Of a stretch of 64,000 bases of DNA, positions 52,716 through 62,200 are shown piece after piece. Below the pieces are notes generated by a model. The model searched no databases. It was not told the DNA's origin and was given only the letters and a program-made list of their open reading frames with translations. This stretch comes from Planctomycetota bacterium. Lineage in GTDB: Bacteria; Planctomycetota; Planctomycetia; Pirellulales; Pirellulaceae. A program made the translations under genes and the position numbers. The stretch is taken from NCBI GenBank assembly GCA_016872725.1, contig VGZC01000019.1:24342-88341 (forward strand). The letters are read 5' to 3'. The stretch's first letter is position 1; every line of letters begins with the position of its first letter.

Positions 52716-55700
52716 TTGCCCCACCGAATTGCCGGGATGCGGCGTTTATCCCGTTTCGCCCTTTCCCCACACGCGTCGCATGAGGCACGAGCGAAGTCCC
52801 GATCGCGGTTTTTTTCGTGTTGGCTCGCCGCGTGGCTGTCGGTGGCGGCGATTCCCTTTGGCGGCGCGCGGGGCCAAACGTGGACGGCCCGATCGCCTCG
52901 CGACGAAATCCGTCCGGCCTTCGAACGCATTCCCTCGAACGCGGACGAACCCGCGCGTTCACTCGTGATCCGGTCGGACGCGCGGGCGGGTCTGCAGGGT
53001 TGGTGGGAAACGGAGCTGGACGTCGAGGGCGGCGCCTACTACCGGTTCACCGCCGCGGCGCGCGTCGAGCGGGTTCCGTTCCCTCGGCGGTGCGTCTTTC
53101 CCCGCGTTCACTGGCGGAATGCCGAAGGCGGATCGGTGACGCGCGACGAACCGGTTTTCGGTCCCTACCATCCGAAGGGAACGCCCGCGACGGCGACCCC
53201 CGAACTGCCGTTGGAACAGCGAACGGGCGACGACGGGTCGATCCGCTTCGAATCGGTCGTGCGGGCGCCCAGCGGAAGCAGCCGCGCGCTCATTGAATTG
53301 CACTTGTGGTGGGCGCCCGGCGCGACCGTGGAATGGACCGACATCCGTCTGGAAAAGGCCCCCGCGCCGCCTCCGCGCCGCGCGCGCGTCGGCGCCGTCC
53401 ATTTCCATCCATCGGGCCAATCCCCCGAAGCGAACCGGCGCGAATTCGCGCCGCTCATCGCCGACGCGGCGGCGAAGGGAGTCGAATTGCTCGTGCTGCC
53501 CGAGACGCTCACGTTCTATGGCACGGGCAAGACGTACGCCGAATGCGCGGAACCGGTGCCCGGGCCATCGACCGAGTATTTTGGTGAGCTCGCGAAATCG
53601 CACAAGACGCATCTCGTCGTCGGGCTGCTCGAAAAGGACGGCCACCTCGTGCACAACGTGGCCGTGTTGATCGGCGCGGACGGGCGCTTGATCGGCAAAT
53701 ACCGCAAGGTCTGCTTGCCGCGCGGCGAATCCGAGTCGGGGATCATGCCGGGTGACGCCTATCCGGTTTTCGAAACGTCCCTTGGACGGATCGGCATGAT
53801 GGTCTGTTATGACGGGTTCTTTCCGGAGGTCGCGCGGCGGCTCCGCGAAGCGGGAGCCGAGGTGATCGCGTTTCCCGTTTGGGGATGCAACCCGATGCTC
53901 GCCGCCGCCCGGGCGTGCGAGAACAGCGTGTTCGTCGTGAGCAGCACGTATACCGACGCATCGAGCCAATGGATGATCACCGGCATCTTCGGTCCCGACG
54001 GGAGTATCGTGTCGCGGGCCGATCAATGGGGAACCATCGCGATCGCCGACATCGATCTGGGCACGCCGGCGCATTGGGCGCAGATCGGGGATTTCGCGGC
54101 CGAAATGCATCGCAATCGGCCTCCATCGGCCAAGGAGTATTTTGACGCGAAGGAGGCGCCGAGCATTGTCCCCGCGCCGCCGCGCTCGGCCGCGCCGCCC
54201 GCGGCGATCCCCACGCCCGGCGGATCCGCCCGGTTCCTGAGGATCCCGCCGCGCGAGGCCGACGAGGCGCTCGCCGCGTTCCATATGCGAGACGGTTTTC
54301 GCATGGAACTTCTCGCCTCCGAGCCCCTGGTCGAGGATCCGGTCGCCATGGAGTACGACGAATGGGGCCGCGCCTATGTGGTCGAAATGCGGGACTATCC
54401 CTACACCGACAAATCGACCGACAAGCCGTTCTCGGAACGCATCACCGACTTGCCGCTCGGCCGTGTTCGGCTCCTCACCGATACGAACGGCGACGGTCGG
54501 TTCGACCACAGCTCGGTATTCGCCGAAAACCTGTCGTGGCCGACCGGAATCGCGATCTGGAACGGCGGGATCTTCGTCACGGCGACGCCCGATCTCTGGT
54601 ATCTCAAGGATACCGACGGTGACGGCAAGGCCGACGAAAGGCGGCGCATCTTCGGAGGATTCCGGAAGTTCAACGTGCAGGCCGTGATCAACAACTTGAA
54701 GTGGGGCATGGACCACGCGATCTACGGCGCGGGGTCTAGCAACGGCGGCTCGATCGTCGCGGATCGACATCCGTCGGCTCAGGCGATCGCCATGTCGACC
54801 CACGATTTCCGGTTCGATCCGCGCGATGAGTCGTTCGAACTGCTTTCGGGCGGAGGCCGTTTTGGCCACGCGTTCGACGACTGGGGGAACCGGTTCATCT
54901 GCAACATCCGCAATCCGATCCGCCACGCGGTTGTTCCCGACCGCGCGCTGCGCCGCAATCCGCTCGCGATCGTGTCGGGAACGGTGCACGATGTGGCCGA
55001 ATCAGGGGACGCGATTCCCGTGTTCCGCCGCAGTATGCCCGAACCATGGCGCGTCGAGAACGCAAGTCGGTTGGCGTCGGACGTGCTCGCCGCGAGTCCG
55101 CGAAGTGAAACGGTGGCCGCGGGCTATATGACGTCGGCGTGCGGACTCACGATTTACCGGGGCTCCGCGTATCCCGACGCGTTCTACGGCCAGGCATTCC
55201 TCGGCGAGGTCGCCGGGAATCTGATTCATCGCCAGAAACTCGTGTCGGACAGCGTCACCTTCATCGGGAAACGCGTCGACGACCGCGCCGAATTCGTGAC
55301 GTCCGACGACAACTGGTTCCGCCCCGTCAACTTCGTCAATGCGCCCGACGGAACGCTGCATGTCGTGGACATGTACCGCGAGACGATCGAGCACCCCTGG
55401 TCGATGCCGGACGATCTCAAGGCGCAGTTGGACCTCGAGAGCGGCCGGGATCGGGGCCGCATCTATCGGCTCGCGCCGCCCGGCTTCGAATCACCTTCCG
55501 TCGAGTCGATTCGGCTCGGAGACCGCACTTCGGTGGAACTGGTGGACGTCCTGCGCCATGCGAACGCGTGGCATCGCGATACGGCGTTCCGCCTACTCTT
55601 CGAGCGGCAAGACCGCTCGGCCGTTCCCGCGCTGCGGGCCCTTGCGCGGCGCTCGGCGCCCCGCGCCGCGAGCTCGGCGCCTGCATCGGCCACGCGCCCC

Positions 55701-57197
55701 GACATGGAATCCGTCTCGCGGGTTCTCGCCCTTTGGACCCTGCAAGGACTGGGGGTCCTCGAAGGCGACGACGTGATGGCGGCCGCGACGGATCGTTCAC
55801 CTGAAGTGCGTCGCCACGCGATTCGTGTCGCGGCCGCCCGCAATGTCGCGTCGCACGTTCCCGCCGATCGCTGGATGGCCCTGGCGCGGGATTCGGAACC
55901 GGCCGTTCGATTCGAATTGGCGCTCGCCTTGCCGTTGCCCCGCCCGGAAGACACGGAGGAAGTCCTTCGCGCGCTCGTGTCGAGCCATCGTGACCGATGG
56001 CTCAACACGGCCCTTGTGACGGCCGCCGCGGAACGCGAATCGATGCTCTTGGCGCACCTGGTCGCCGCCGACCCCGTTCCCGCGGACGCGTCGCGTGAAC
56101 TCGCCCAATCCCTTTCGGAGATCCTCGCCGCGCGCGGGCGCGCCGAGGAGATCGAGGCGGCGCTCGGGCTGGCCCAGCGCCTGTCCGGGGAAGGCGGAGC
56201 CGCCGCGACCTACGGTTCGGCCATACTCGGCGGTGTCGTTCGCGGCTGCGAGCGGACCAAGCGAAAACCGAGCGCCTCGATCCGGTCCGATGCGCTGCGG
56301 GCGTGGATGTCGGAACGCATCGGCGACGCGGCGCGGATCGCGACCGACCGAACGCGCGACGCGGTCGCGCGGACGGCATCGATCCGCCTTCTGCGGCAGG
56401 CCGAATGGCCGATCACCCGTTCGGCCGTGTCGGAACTGCTCGCGTCGCGCGAGCCGCCTCCCCTGCAGCTCGAAGCCGTGCGCGCGGCGATGGCGTTCAG
56501 CGAACCCGAGGCCGCCGCGCTGCTCGTGGAACGCTACCGGGTCCTTTCGCCGTCGGTGCGCGTCGAGGTTCTGCAAGAGCTCGCGTCGCGCGCGGAGTCC
56601 GCGTTGGTCTTGCTCGACGCATTCGAGTCGGGCGCGATCGCGCGCGGCGAACTGTCCCCCGCGCAGCGCGGACTGCTCTCGCGGAACCGGGACGCCCGGG
56701 TTCGCGATCGAGCGGCCGAGGTCCTCGTCCAGGATTCGGCCCAACGCGCGGACGTCGTCGCGTCCTACCGGGCGGCGCTGCGGGCCGTCGGTGATCCCGC
56801 GCGCGGTGCCGTCGTGTACGAACGGGTATGTTCCGCCTGCCACCAATTCCGCGGCCGAGGCACCGACGTCGGACCGCCGCTCGAATCGGTCTTCCATCGG
56901 TCCGGCGACGAACTCGCCTTGCACATTCTCGATCCAAGCCGCGAAGTCGCGCCCCAGTTCCAGGAATACACGGCGCAGCGCGCCGACGGACGCATGGTCA
57001 CCGGGATGATCGTCGAGGAAACCGAGGCGTCGGTCACGTTGCGGCGAGCCGGACACTTCGATGAGACGCTGCTTCGATCCGAAATCGAACAACTCCTCGC
57101 GACCGGGAAGTCGCTCATGCCCGAAGGCTTGGAACAACAGATCACCCCCGAGGAGCTCAACGACCTGGTCCATTACGTTCGGAGCGCGCAACCTTAG
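52716..57197 (+). CDS. Nitrilase / PVC-type dehydrogenase / HEAT / haem-binding fusion
   Basis: 1493 residues from the TTG at 52716. A signal or anchor lies at about 35-60, then a beta-sandwich at 75-215. Nitrilase/carbon-nitrogen hydrolase domain about 220-470 with the full triad E263 (VLPET), K331 (KYRKVCLP), C364 (MVCYDG). PVC-type dehydrogenase propeller about 525-910 (FRMELLASEPLVEDPVAME, EWGRAYVVEMRDYP, WFRPVNFVNAPDGTLHVVDMYRE in part); HEAT-like repeats about 930-1340; PVC haem domain with CSACH (C1372) and ILDPSREVAPQ, ending in a LATGKSLMPEGLEQQ segment. An exported amidase-type reaction coupled to a redox domain is inferred. The body matches that of the gene at 9404. It is divergent from the TolC-like gene and converges with the FAH gene after 13 bp. 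Confidence 0.88.
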   Translation: MPHRIAGMRRLSRFALSPHASHEARAKSRSRFFSCWLAAWLSVAAIPFGGARGQTWTARSPRDEIRPAFERIPSNADEPARSLVIRSDARAGLQGWWETELDVEGGAYYRFTAAARVERVPFPRRCVFPRVHWRNAEGGSVTRDEPVFGPYHPKGTPATATPELPLEQRTGDDGSIRFESVVRAPSGSSRALIELHLWWAPGATVEWTDIRLEKAPAPPPRRARVGAVHFHPSGQSPEANRREFAPLIADAAAKGVELLVLPETLTFYGTGKTYAECAEPVPGPSTEYFGELAKSHKTHLVVGLLEKDGHLVHNVAVLIGADGRLIGKYRKVCLPRGESESGIMPGDAYPVFETSLGRIGMMVCYDGFFPEVARRLREAGAEVIAFPVWGCNPMLAAARACENSVFVVSSTYTDASSQWMITGIFGPDGSIVSRADQWGTIAIADIDLGTPAHWAQIGDFAAEMHRNRPPSAKEYFDAKEAPSIVPAPPRSAAPPAAIPTPGGSARFLRIPPREADEALAAFHMRDGFRMELLASEPLVEDPVAMEYDEWGRAYVVEMRDYPYTDKSTDKPFSERITDLPLGRVRLLTDTNGDGRFDHSSVFAENLSWPTGIAIWNGGIFVTATPDLWYLKDTDGDGKADERRRIFGGFRKFNVQAVINNLKWGMDHAIYGAGSSNGGSIVADRHPSAQAIAMSTHDFRFDPRDESFELLSGGGRFGHAFDDWGNRFICNIRNPIRHAVVPDRALRRNPLAIVSGTVHDVAESGDAIPVFRRSMPEPWRVENASRLASDVLAASPRSETVAAGYMTSACGLTIYRGSAYPDAFYGQAFLGEVAGNLIHRQKLVSDSVTFIGKRVDDRAEFVTSDDNWFRPVNFVNAPDGTLHVVDMYRETIEHPWSMPDDLKAQLDLESGRDRGRIYRLAPPGFESPSVESIRLGDRTSVELVDVLRHANAWHRDTAFRLLFERQDRSAVPALRALARRSAPRAASSAPASATRPDMESVSRVLALWTLQGLGVLEGDDVMAAATDRSPEVRRHAIRVAAARNVASHVPADRWMALARDSEPAVRFELALALPLPRPEDTEEVLRALVSSHRDRWLNTALVTAAAERESMLLAHLVAADPVPADASRELAQSLSEILAARGRAEEIEAALGLAQRLSGEGGAAATYGSAILGGVVRGCERTKRKPSASIRSDALRAWMSERIGDAARIATDRTRDAVARTASIRLLRQAEWPITRSAVSELLASREPPPLQLEAVRAAMAFSEPEAAALLVERYRVLSPSVRVEVLQELASRAESALVLLDAFESGAIARGELSPAQRGLLSRNRDARVRDRAAEVLVQDSAQRADVVASYRAALRAVGDPARGAVVYERVCSACHQFRGRGTDVGPPLESVFHRSGDELALHILDPSREVAPQFQEYTAQRADGRMVTGMIVEETEASVTLRRAGHFDETLLRSEIEQLLATGKSLMPEGLEQQITPEELNDLVHYVRSAQP

Positions 57198-57210
57198 CCC
57201 GCCCGCCGCG

Positions 57211-58029
57211 TCACGCCGATACCGATTCCTCGACGACCGGATTGGTCAGCGCGCCGATCTTCTCGATCTCGATCGTGACCGTGTCGCCGGGCTTCAGGAA
57301 GACGGGTGGAGTCCGAGCGCCGCCGACGCCGTGCGGAGTGCCGGTCAGGATCACCGTTCCGGCCAGGAGCCGCGTACTCGCGCTCAGGAACTCGATGAGC
57401 GTCGGAACGTCGAAGATCATGTCGTTCGTGTTCCAATCCTGCATGACGGCGCCGTTCAGGATCGTCTTGATGGCGAGCGCGTTGGGATTCGGAATCTCGT
57501 CGGGCGTCACGAGGCACGGCCCGAGCGGGCAGAACGTCGCGAACGTCTTGCCGCGGCACCACTGGCCGCCACCCCATTTCAGTTGCCAGTCGCGCGCGCT
57601 CACATCGTTCGCGCACGTGTACCCGAGCACGTGGTCGAGCGCGTCGGCGCGCGGGACGTTGCGGCAATCGCGGCCGATCACAACCGCCAGCTCACATTCA
57701 TAGTCGACCGCGTCGCTCCGCAGTTTCCTCGGAAGCACGATCGGGTCGCCCGGGTTCTGTACGGCGCCACGGTTCTTCATGAACACCACGGGTTGTTCGG
57801 GAGGCGCGTGGTTGCCCTCGGCCGCGTGCCGGCGATAGTTGAGTCCGATGCACAGGATGTCCGACGGGACGATCGGCGCGAGCCACCGGACAACGTCCGC
57901 TCGTTCCGACGTGACCGCATGCGGCGCCGAACCCAACACATCGCCTTCAATCCGGCGCACCGATCCCTCGGAGCCCTGCGCCCCGTACGATGATGTTCCG
58001 TTCCGATCGACATAACGCACGATCCGCAT
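57211..58029 (-). CDS. Fumarylacetoacetate hydrolase-family protein
   Basis: 272 residues, cytoplasmic. The FAH C-terminal catalytic fold covers about 65-270: ILCIGLNYRRHAAE, PVVFMKN, the metal-binding acidic set in DYECELAVVIG, GYTCANDVSARDWQ, and TPHGVGGARTPPVFLKPGD. Family enzymes cleave C-C bonds of 2,4-diketo acids or decarboxylate/hydrate related compounds with Mg. A preceding short N-terminal part (MRIVRYVDRNG) fixes the start at 58029, with GGAG upstream; the longer frame is unlike the family. It is downstream of the SprT-like gene on the same strand with a 206-bp gap in which only a doubled TTCCGTG was noted. Confidence 0.92.
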   Translation of the reverse strand: MRIVRYVDRNGTSSYGAQGSEGSVRRIEGDVLGSAPHAVTSERADVVRWLAPIVPSDILCIGLNYRRHAAEGNHAPPEQPVVFMKNRGAVQNPGDPIVLPRKLRSDAVDYECELAVVIGRDCRNVPRADALDHVLGYTCANDVSARDWQLKWGGGQWCRGKTFATFCPLGPCLVTPDEIPNPNALAIKTILNGAVMQDWNTNDMIFDVPTLIEFLSASTRLLAGTVILTGTPHGVGGARTPPVFLKPGDTVTIEIEKIGALTNPVVEESVSA

Positions 58030-58235
58030 GGGAAGGGACTCCGCGATTCCGAACCGTTCCAAACGCCCTGGGTCCCCATCGGACAGCCACCGGCGAATGA
58101 AGGTCGCGATTGTAGGCCAAACCCCGGCGCGCGGCAATCGTCGACGATAGGGTTCGGTGTGTTTCCGTGTCTTTCCGTGGCCCCAATGACAAACCGGGAT
58201 TCCGCGCCCGAGGAATCGCACGCGAACGAGGGCGA

Positions 58236-59006
58236 CTAGCGATCCGATTCCGATTCGAATCTGCGGAGCAAGTTGATCGGCACGTAGAACTTCTGGTAGC
58301 GTCTTCCGTCCGAATAGGGCGCGCCGGAGGCGTCCTCGACGAGCACGGTCGCGCGTTTCCGGATCAGATTGACGCGCCCCTTCAGCTCCCGGCCGTCGAA
58401 CCGAAACACGACGTCGTCGCCCGGGCGGATGCCGAACTTCACAAATGCCCGCTCGCGGGGCGTGACGAGCTGGTGGCTGAACGACAGGTGGCCGAAGAAC
58501 CGGTTCGCGATCCCCTGGTACCGCGGCGCGGCGCAGCTTGAATCACCCCATGTGATCATCTCGACAAGATGCAGCAGCTCGTGCTCGAAGATGCGCAACA
58601 TGGCATCGAGCCGGTTGTCGCACGGCAGGCCGTTGACGACGACTTCACGATCCACGTCGTGGAATGAATTGAACAGGAGGGTCGACGACAACGAAATGCG
58701 GAACCAGTCGCCTTGGTTCGCATCGCGATAGCGTGCGGTCTGCCCTCCGACGCTCGTCATGCGGCGCGAGAACCGGAACTCGACCGTACGACCGGCGAGC
58801 GTTCCGCGGATGCGTCCGCCGAAGACGGAGTCGTCGTAGAGCTGAAACGCGCGTTGCAGGTCGCGCGGTTCCACGCAGGTGAAATTGGGTTGGTCGATCG
58901 CCCGCGATTCCCGGATCAGCTTGCCGAGAATCGACTTCGCGCGATGTTCCCGTTCGTGCGGCGCGGTGCCGCCCCGCAGCAGGAAGTCCATCCATGTCGC
59001 ATCCAT
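58236..59006 (-). CDS. SprT-like zinc metalloprotease domain protein
   Basis: 256 residues, no leader. A SprT/WLM-like gluzincin core has the zinc helix EHELLHLVEM with H-E-L-L-H at 142-146 and a downstream His-rich segment (FFGHLSFSHQ). The N-terminal part holds the usual FNxxFFGGxL-like start as LYDDSVFGGRIRGTLAG. SprT proteins in other organisms act on DNA-protein crosslinks or are uncharacterised; the role here is open. The last 60 residues form a small beta-barrel (VVFRFDGRELKGRVNLI). Divergent from the pentahaem gene, 224 bp apart. Confidence 0.85.
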   Translation of the reverse strand: MDATWMDFLLRGGTAPHEREHRAKSILGKLIRESRAIDQPNFTCVEPRDLQRAFQLYDDSVFGGRIRGTLAGRTVEFRFSRRMTSVGGQTARYRDANQGDWFRISLSSTLLFNSFHDVDREVVVNGLPCDNRLDAMLRIFEHELLHLVEMITWGDSSCAAPRYQGIANRFFGHLSFSHQLVTPRERAFVKFGIRPGDDVVFRFDGRELKGRVNLIRKRATVLVEDASGAPYSDGRRYQKFYVPINLLRRFESESDR

Positions 59007-59097
59007 GCAAGTGTTCCCGCGCCTCGCGATACGATGACGTGACTCGACGCTCGCCGATCCGTCGCCGTTCGCCGGCGACCGACACGCACGCCGCGAA

Positions 59098-59126
59098 TTG
59101 AACCGGCCCGCGTATTGTATTAGGAT
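59098..59126 (+). promoter_or_regulatory. Candidate sigma70 promoter for the pentahaem gene
   Basis: TTGAAC (59098-59103), exact 17-bp spacer, TAGGAT (59121-59126), 105 bp before the ATG at 59231. The -10 matches that of the serine hydrolase promoter at 42142. Confidence 0.5.
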
Positions 59127-59230
59127 CAGCGCGCGATGGGGAGCGGGGCGCGGACGCGAGCCGAGCGTCGCGCCGCGCCGCTCGGCGGAACGCTCTTCGA
59201 CCGGATCGCCATGACAAAGGGGACCGCGGC

Positions 59231-62200
59231 ATGAGACGGATTCGCGCGCCGATCCACTCGGCGCTGATCGTGTGGACGCTCGCGTGGCGCGTGACCGCCG
59301 CGGCGCAGGAACCCGAGCCGGACGAGGGGTCGGTCCGCGCCGCGCCGCACGAGGGCCTGGTCGCGACGTATCAATCGCTCGCCGACCCCGCGCGCACGGC
59401 CCGCCGCATCGATGCGAAACCCGCCCTCGCGCTGAGCGAACCCGCGCCGCACTGGCGTTTGCCGCGCGGGCCGTTCACCGCGCGGTGGGAAGGGCATATC
59501 GAATGGCGCGAGACAAGTCCGGTCCGCCTTTCCCTGTATGTGCGCGGTTCGGTGCGCGTGCGGCTGAACGGCGAAGTCGTTCTCGAAGCCGAAGGAACCG
59601 ACGATCGACGGCACGAAGCGTCCCACGAGGTCTCATGCGACATCGGGGACGCACCGATCGTGATCGAGTACCGCTCGCCCGAGGACGGTCCGTCCCGACT
59701 GCAGTTGTGGTGGGAATCCGAATCGTTCGCGCTCGAACCGATCGCGGCGTGGTTTTTTCAACACGCGGACGCCCAGCGCGTCGGACCGCTCGAACAGGAC
59801 TTGATCCGCGACTCGGGCCGCGCGCTTTCGCTCGAGTTCGGCTGCGCGCGGTGTCACGCATCGCATTTCGCCGATCCGTTCGCGCCTCGACCCGGCCCTT
59901 CCCTCGCGTCCGCCCGCGGCACGTTGTCGCCGTCCTGGGTCCGCGGATGGCTCGCCGATCCGCCGTCGAAGCGGCGCCACGTCCACATGCCGCGGCTCTT
60001 TTCCGACGATCGGCCGGGGTTCGTCGAACGGTGGGTCGTCGCGGACTATTTGGGCCGCGCGCCGACGAGCGGTGAAGGCGACGGTCCGGCGAACGGGCCC
60101 GCGGCGCCGAGCCCCGCCGGCGACCATCGGATGGGGCGCCGGTTGTTCGCGGGCTATGGATGCTCGGCGTGCCATTTCCTGCCCGATCAGGAGACGGCGT
60201 CGCAGTTGGACGCCGGGCAAGGCGCGTTCGAAACGCTCGGAGACCGTTGGACCGCCGATCGGCTCGCCGCGTTCCTGCTCGATCCGCTTTCCAGATACGC
60301 CGACGGTCGAATGCCGTCGCTTCCGCTGACTCCCGAGCATGCCCGCGACATCGCGGCGTACCTGATGCTGTGGTCCTCTCCGGCCAAGACGGCCGACGAC
60401 CCACGTCCATCCGACGACGAGCTCGCCGACTTGCGACGGACTCTCGGCGCCGATTCCGCCGACGACCTCGCGCGCCGCGTTCTCCTCGCGCGCCGGTGCC
60501 ACGCGTGCCACGCGATTCCCGGCGGCGAGGAACCGGTGGCCGACATTCCGCTGCGCGCGGGTGCTACGCTCGATCGATCGGCGCCACTCGATCATTGTCT
60601 TGGCGACCGGCCGTCCTCCGACGCGCGGTATCCGCGGTTCGCGATGAACGAACGGCAGCGCGAGCGGCTTGCGGCGTACGCGGCGGTCCGACCCGAGGAA
60701 CGGACCATGTCCGAATCCGACACGCGGAGCCGCACGCTCGATTGGCTCGGATGCGCGAGGTGCCATCAGCGGGACACCGATCGGGCGCCTCCGATCGAAC
60801 GGATCGGCGCGACGATCGGTGGGGCGTGGCTGCAGAGGCTTCCCTACCAGAAAACGCCCCGACTCACCCAACCCCTTCAGCGGCTCGGGCTCGACTATCT
60901 CCGTGAAACGCTCACGGGCGGAGTGACCGGTTTACGTCACCCGGAATACACCTACCGCATGCCGCGGTTCGGAGACCGGGCGCCCGATCTCCTGCGCGCG
61001 TTGGCCGAAGCGGACGGAGAACTTGCGGCGATCGGGGTTTCGGAGCCGCCGAATCCGCCGCGCGGGACCTCCGATCCGACGAACGGTTCGCTCCACGGTC
61101 CCGAACTGGTCGGATTCCAGGGTTACGCGTGCGTTTCATGCCATATCTGGAACGGGCGGATGTTCGCCGACCCCGATCCCGGCGCGGTGGGGCCGGATCT
61201 CACGCGCACCAGCGGCCGCGTGCGCCGCGAGTTTTTCGACCGGTTCCTCGACAGCCCGCCGCGGCAATGCCCGGGAACGCCGATGCCCGCCGTCTTCCCG
61301 CGCGGCAAGCCGGCCCTCTTGAGCCACGTGCTTGACGGCGACGCCGATCGCCAAAAGGACGCCATCTGGGACTATCTCGCGCTCGGCGCCGACGCGCCGC
61401 CGCCGAAAGCCGCCCTGCCGATGGCGATCCCCGCGCCGACCGAGGGACAGCCGATCCTCGTCGCGCAAATCCCGCTCCACGTCCAATCGGATGTGGCCGT
61501 CGAGAGCCTCAGCATGTTGAACGCCGACCGGACACTGGCCGTCTTCGACCTGGAACGCGGGTTGCTGCGGCGCGTCGTGACCGGCGCTCGGATCACCAAC
61601 GAAGTCGCCGGTCGGCGGCGCCGGTTCCTGCTCGATGTGTCGGAGCCCGTTCCGTGGAACGCGAAGAGTCCCGGTTGGCTTTTTAGGGAAACGGCGGCCC
61701 CGAACGACCTCAAGCCCGCCGCGACGCGCCTCCTGGGATACGATCGCCGCGCCGACGGAGTCCGCGTCCGCATGGAGATCGTGTTGCCCGCGGCTTCGGT
61801 GCGCGTCGAGGAGGAGATCCGCTTCGCGACCGACGCGGGAGCCTCGCGCGTGAACCGAGCCTGGAAGCTCGACGGAATCCCGTCGGGAATCGAGCTTGTC
61901 GTGCCGCTGGAATCCCCGTCGGCAATGCCGCTCGACGTCACGCGCGGCGCCGCCCGCGTCGACGCGCGCGATGACGGGGACGCCGCGCGCGTCGCGTTCC
62001 GGGGAGACGAGCATGGAAGCGTCGCGGCATCGTTGCCCGGCGATCGGCTAAGTCCTCGTTCGACGTCCGAGCAGGTCCGAGGTCGGTTTCCCGACATGGA
62101 CCGCCCGCGAGGCCGCTTGGAACGTCCCGGTTACCGCGCCGTCGAGTTCGCGTTGCCGCGCGCGGAGTCCGGCGAGGATCTAGTCATGCCGACCGCGATC

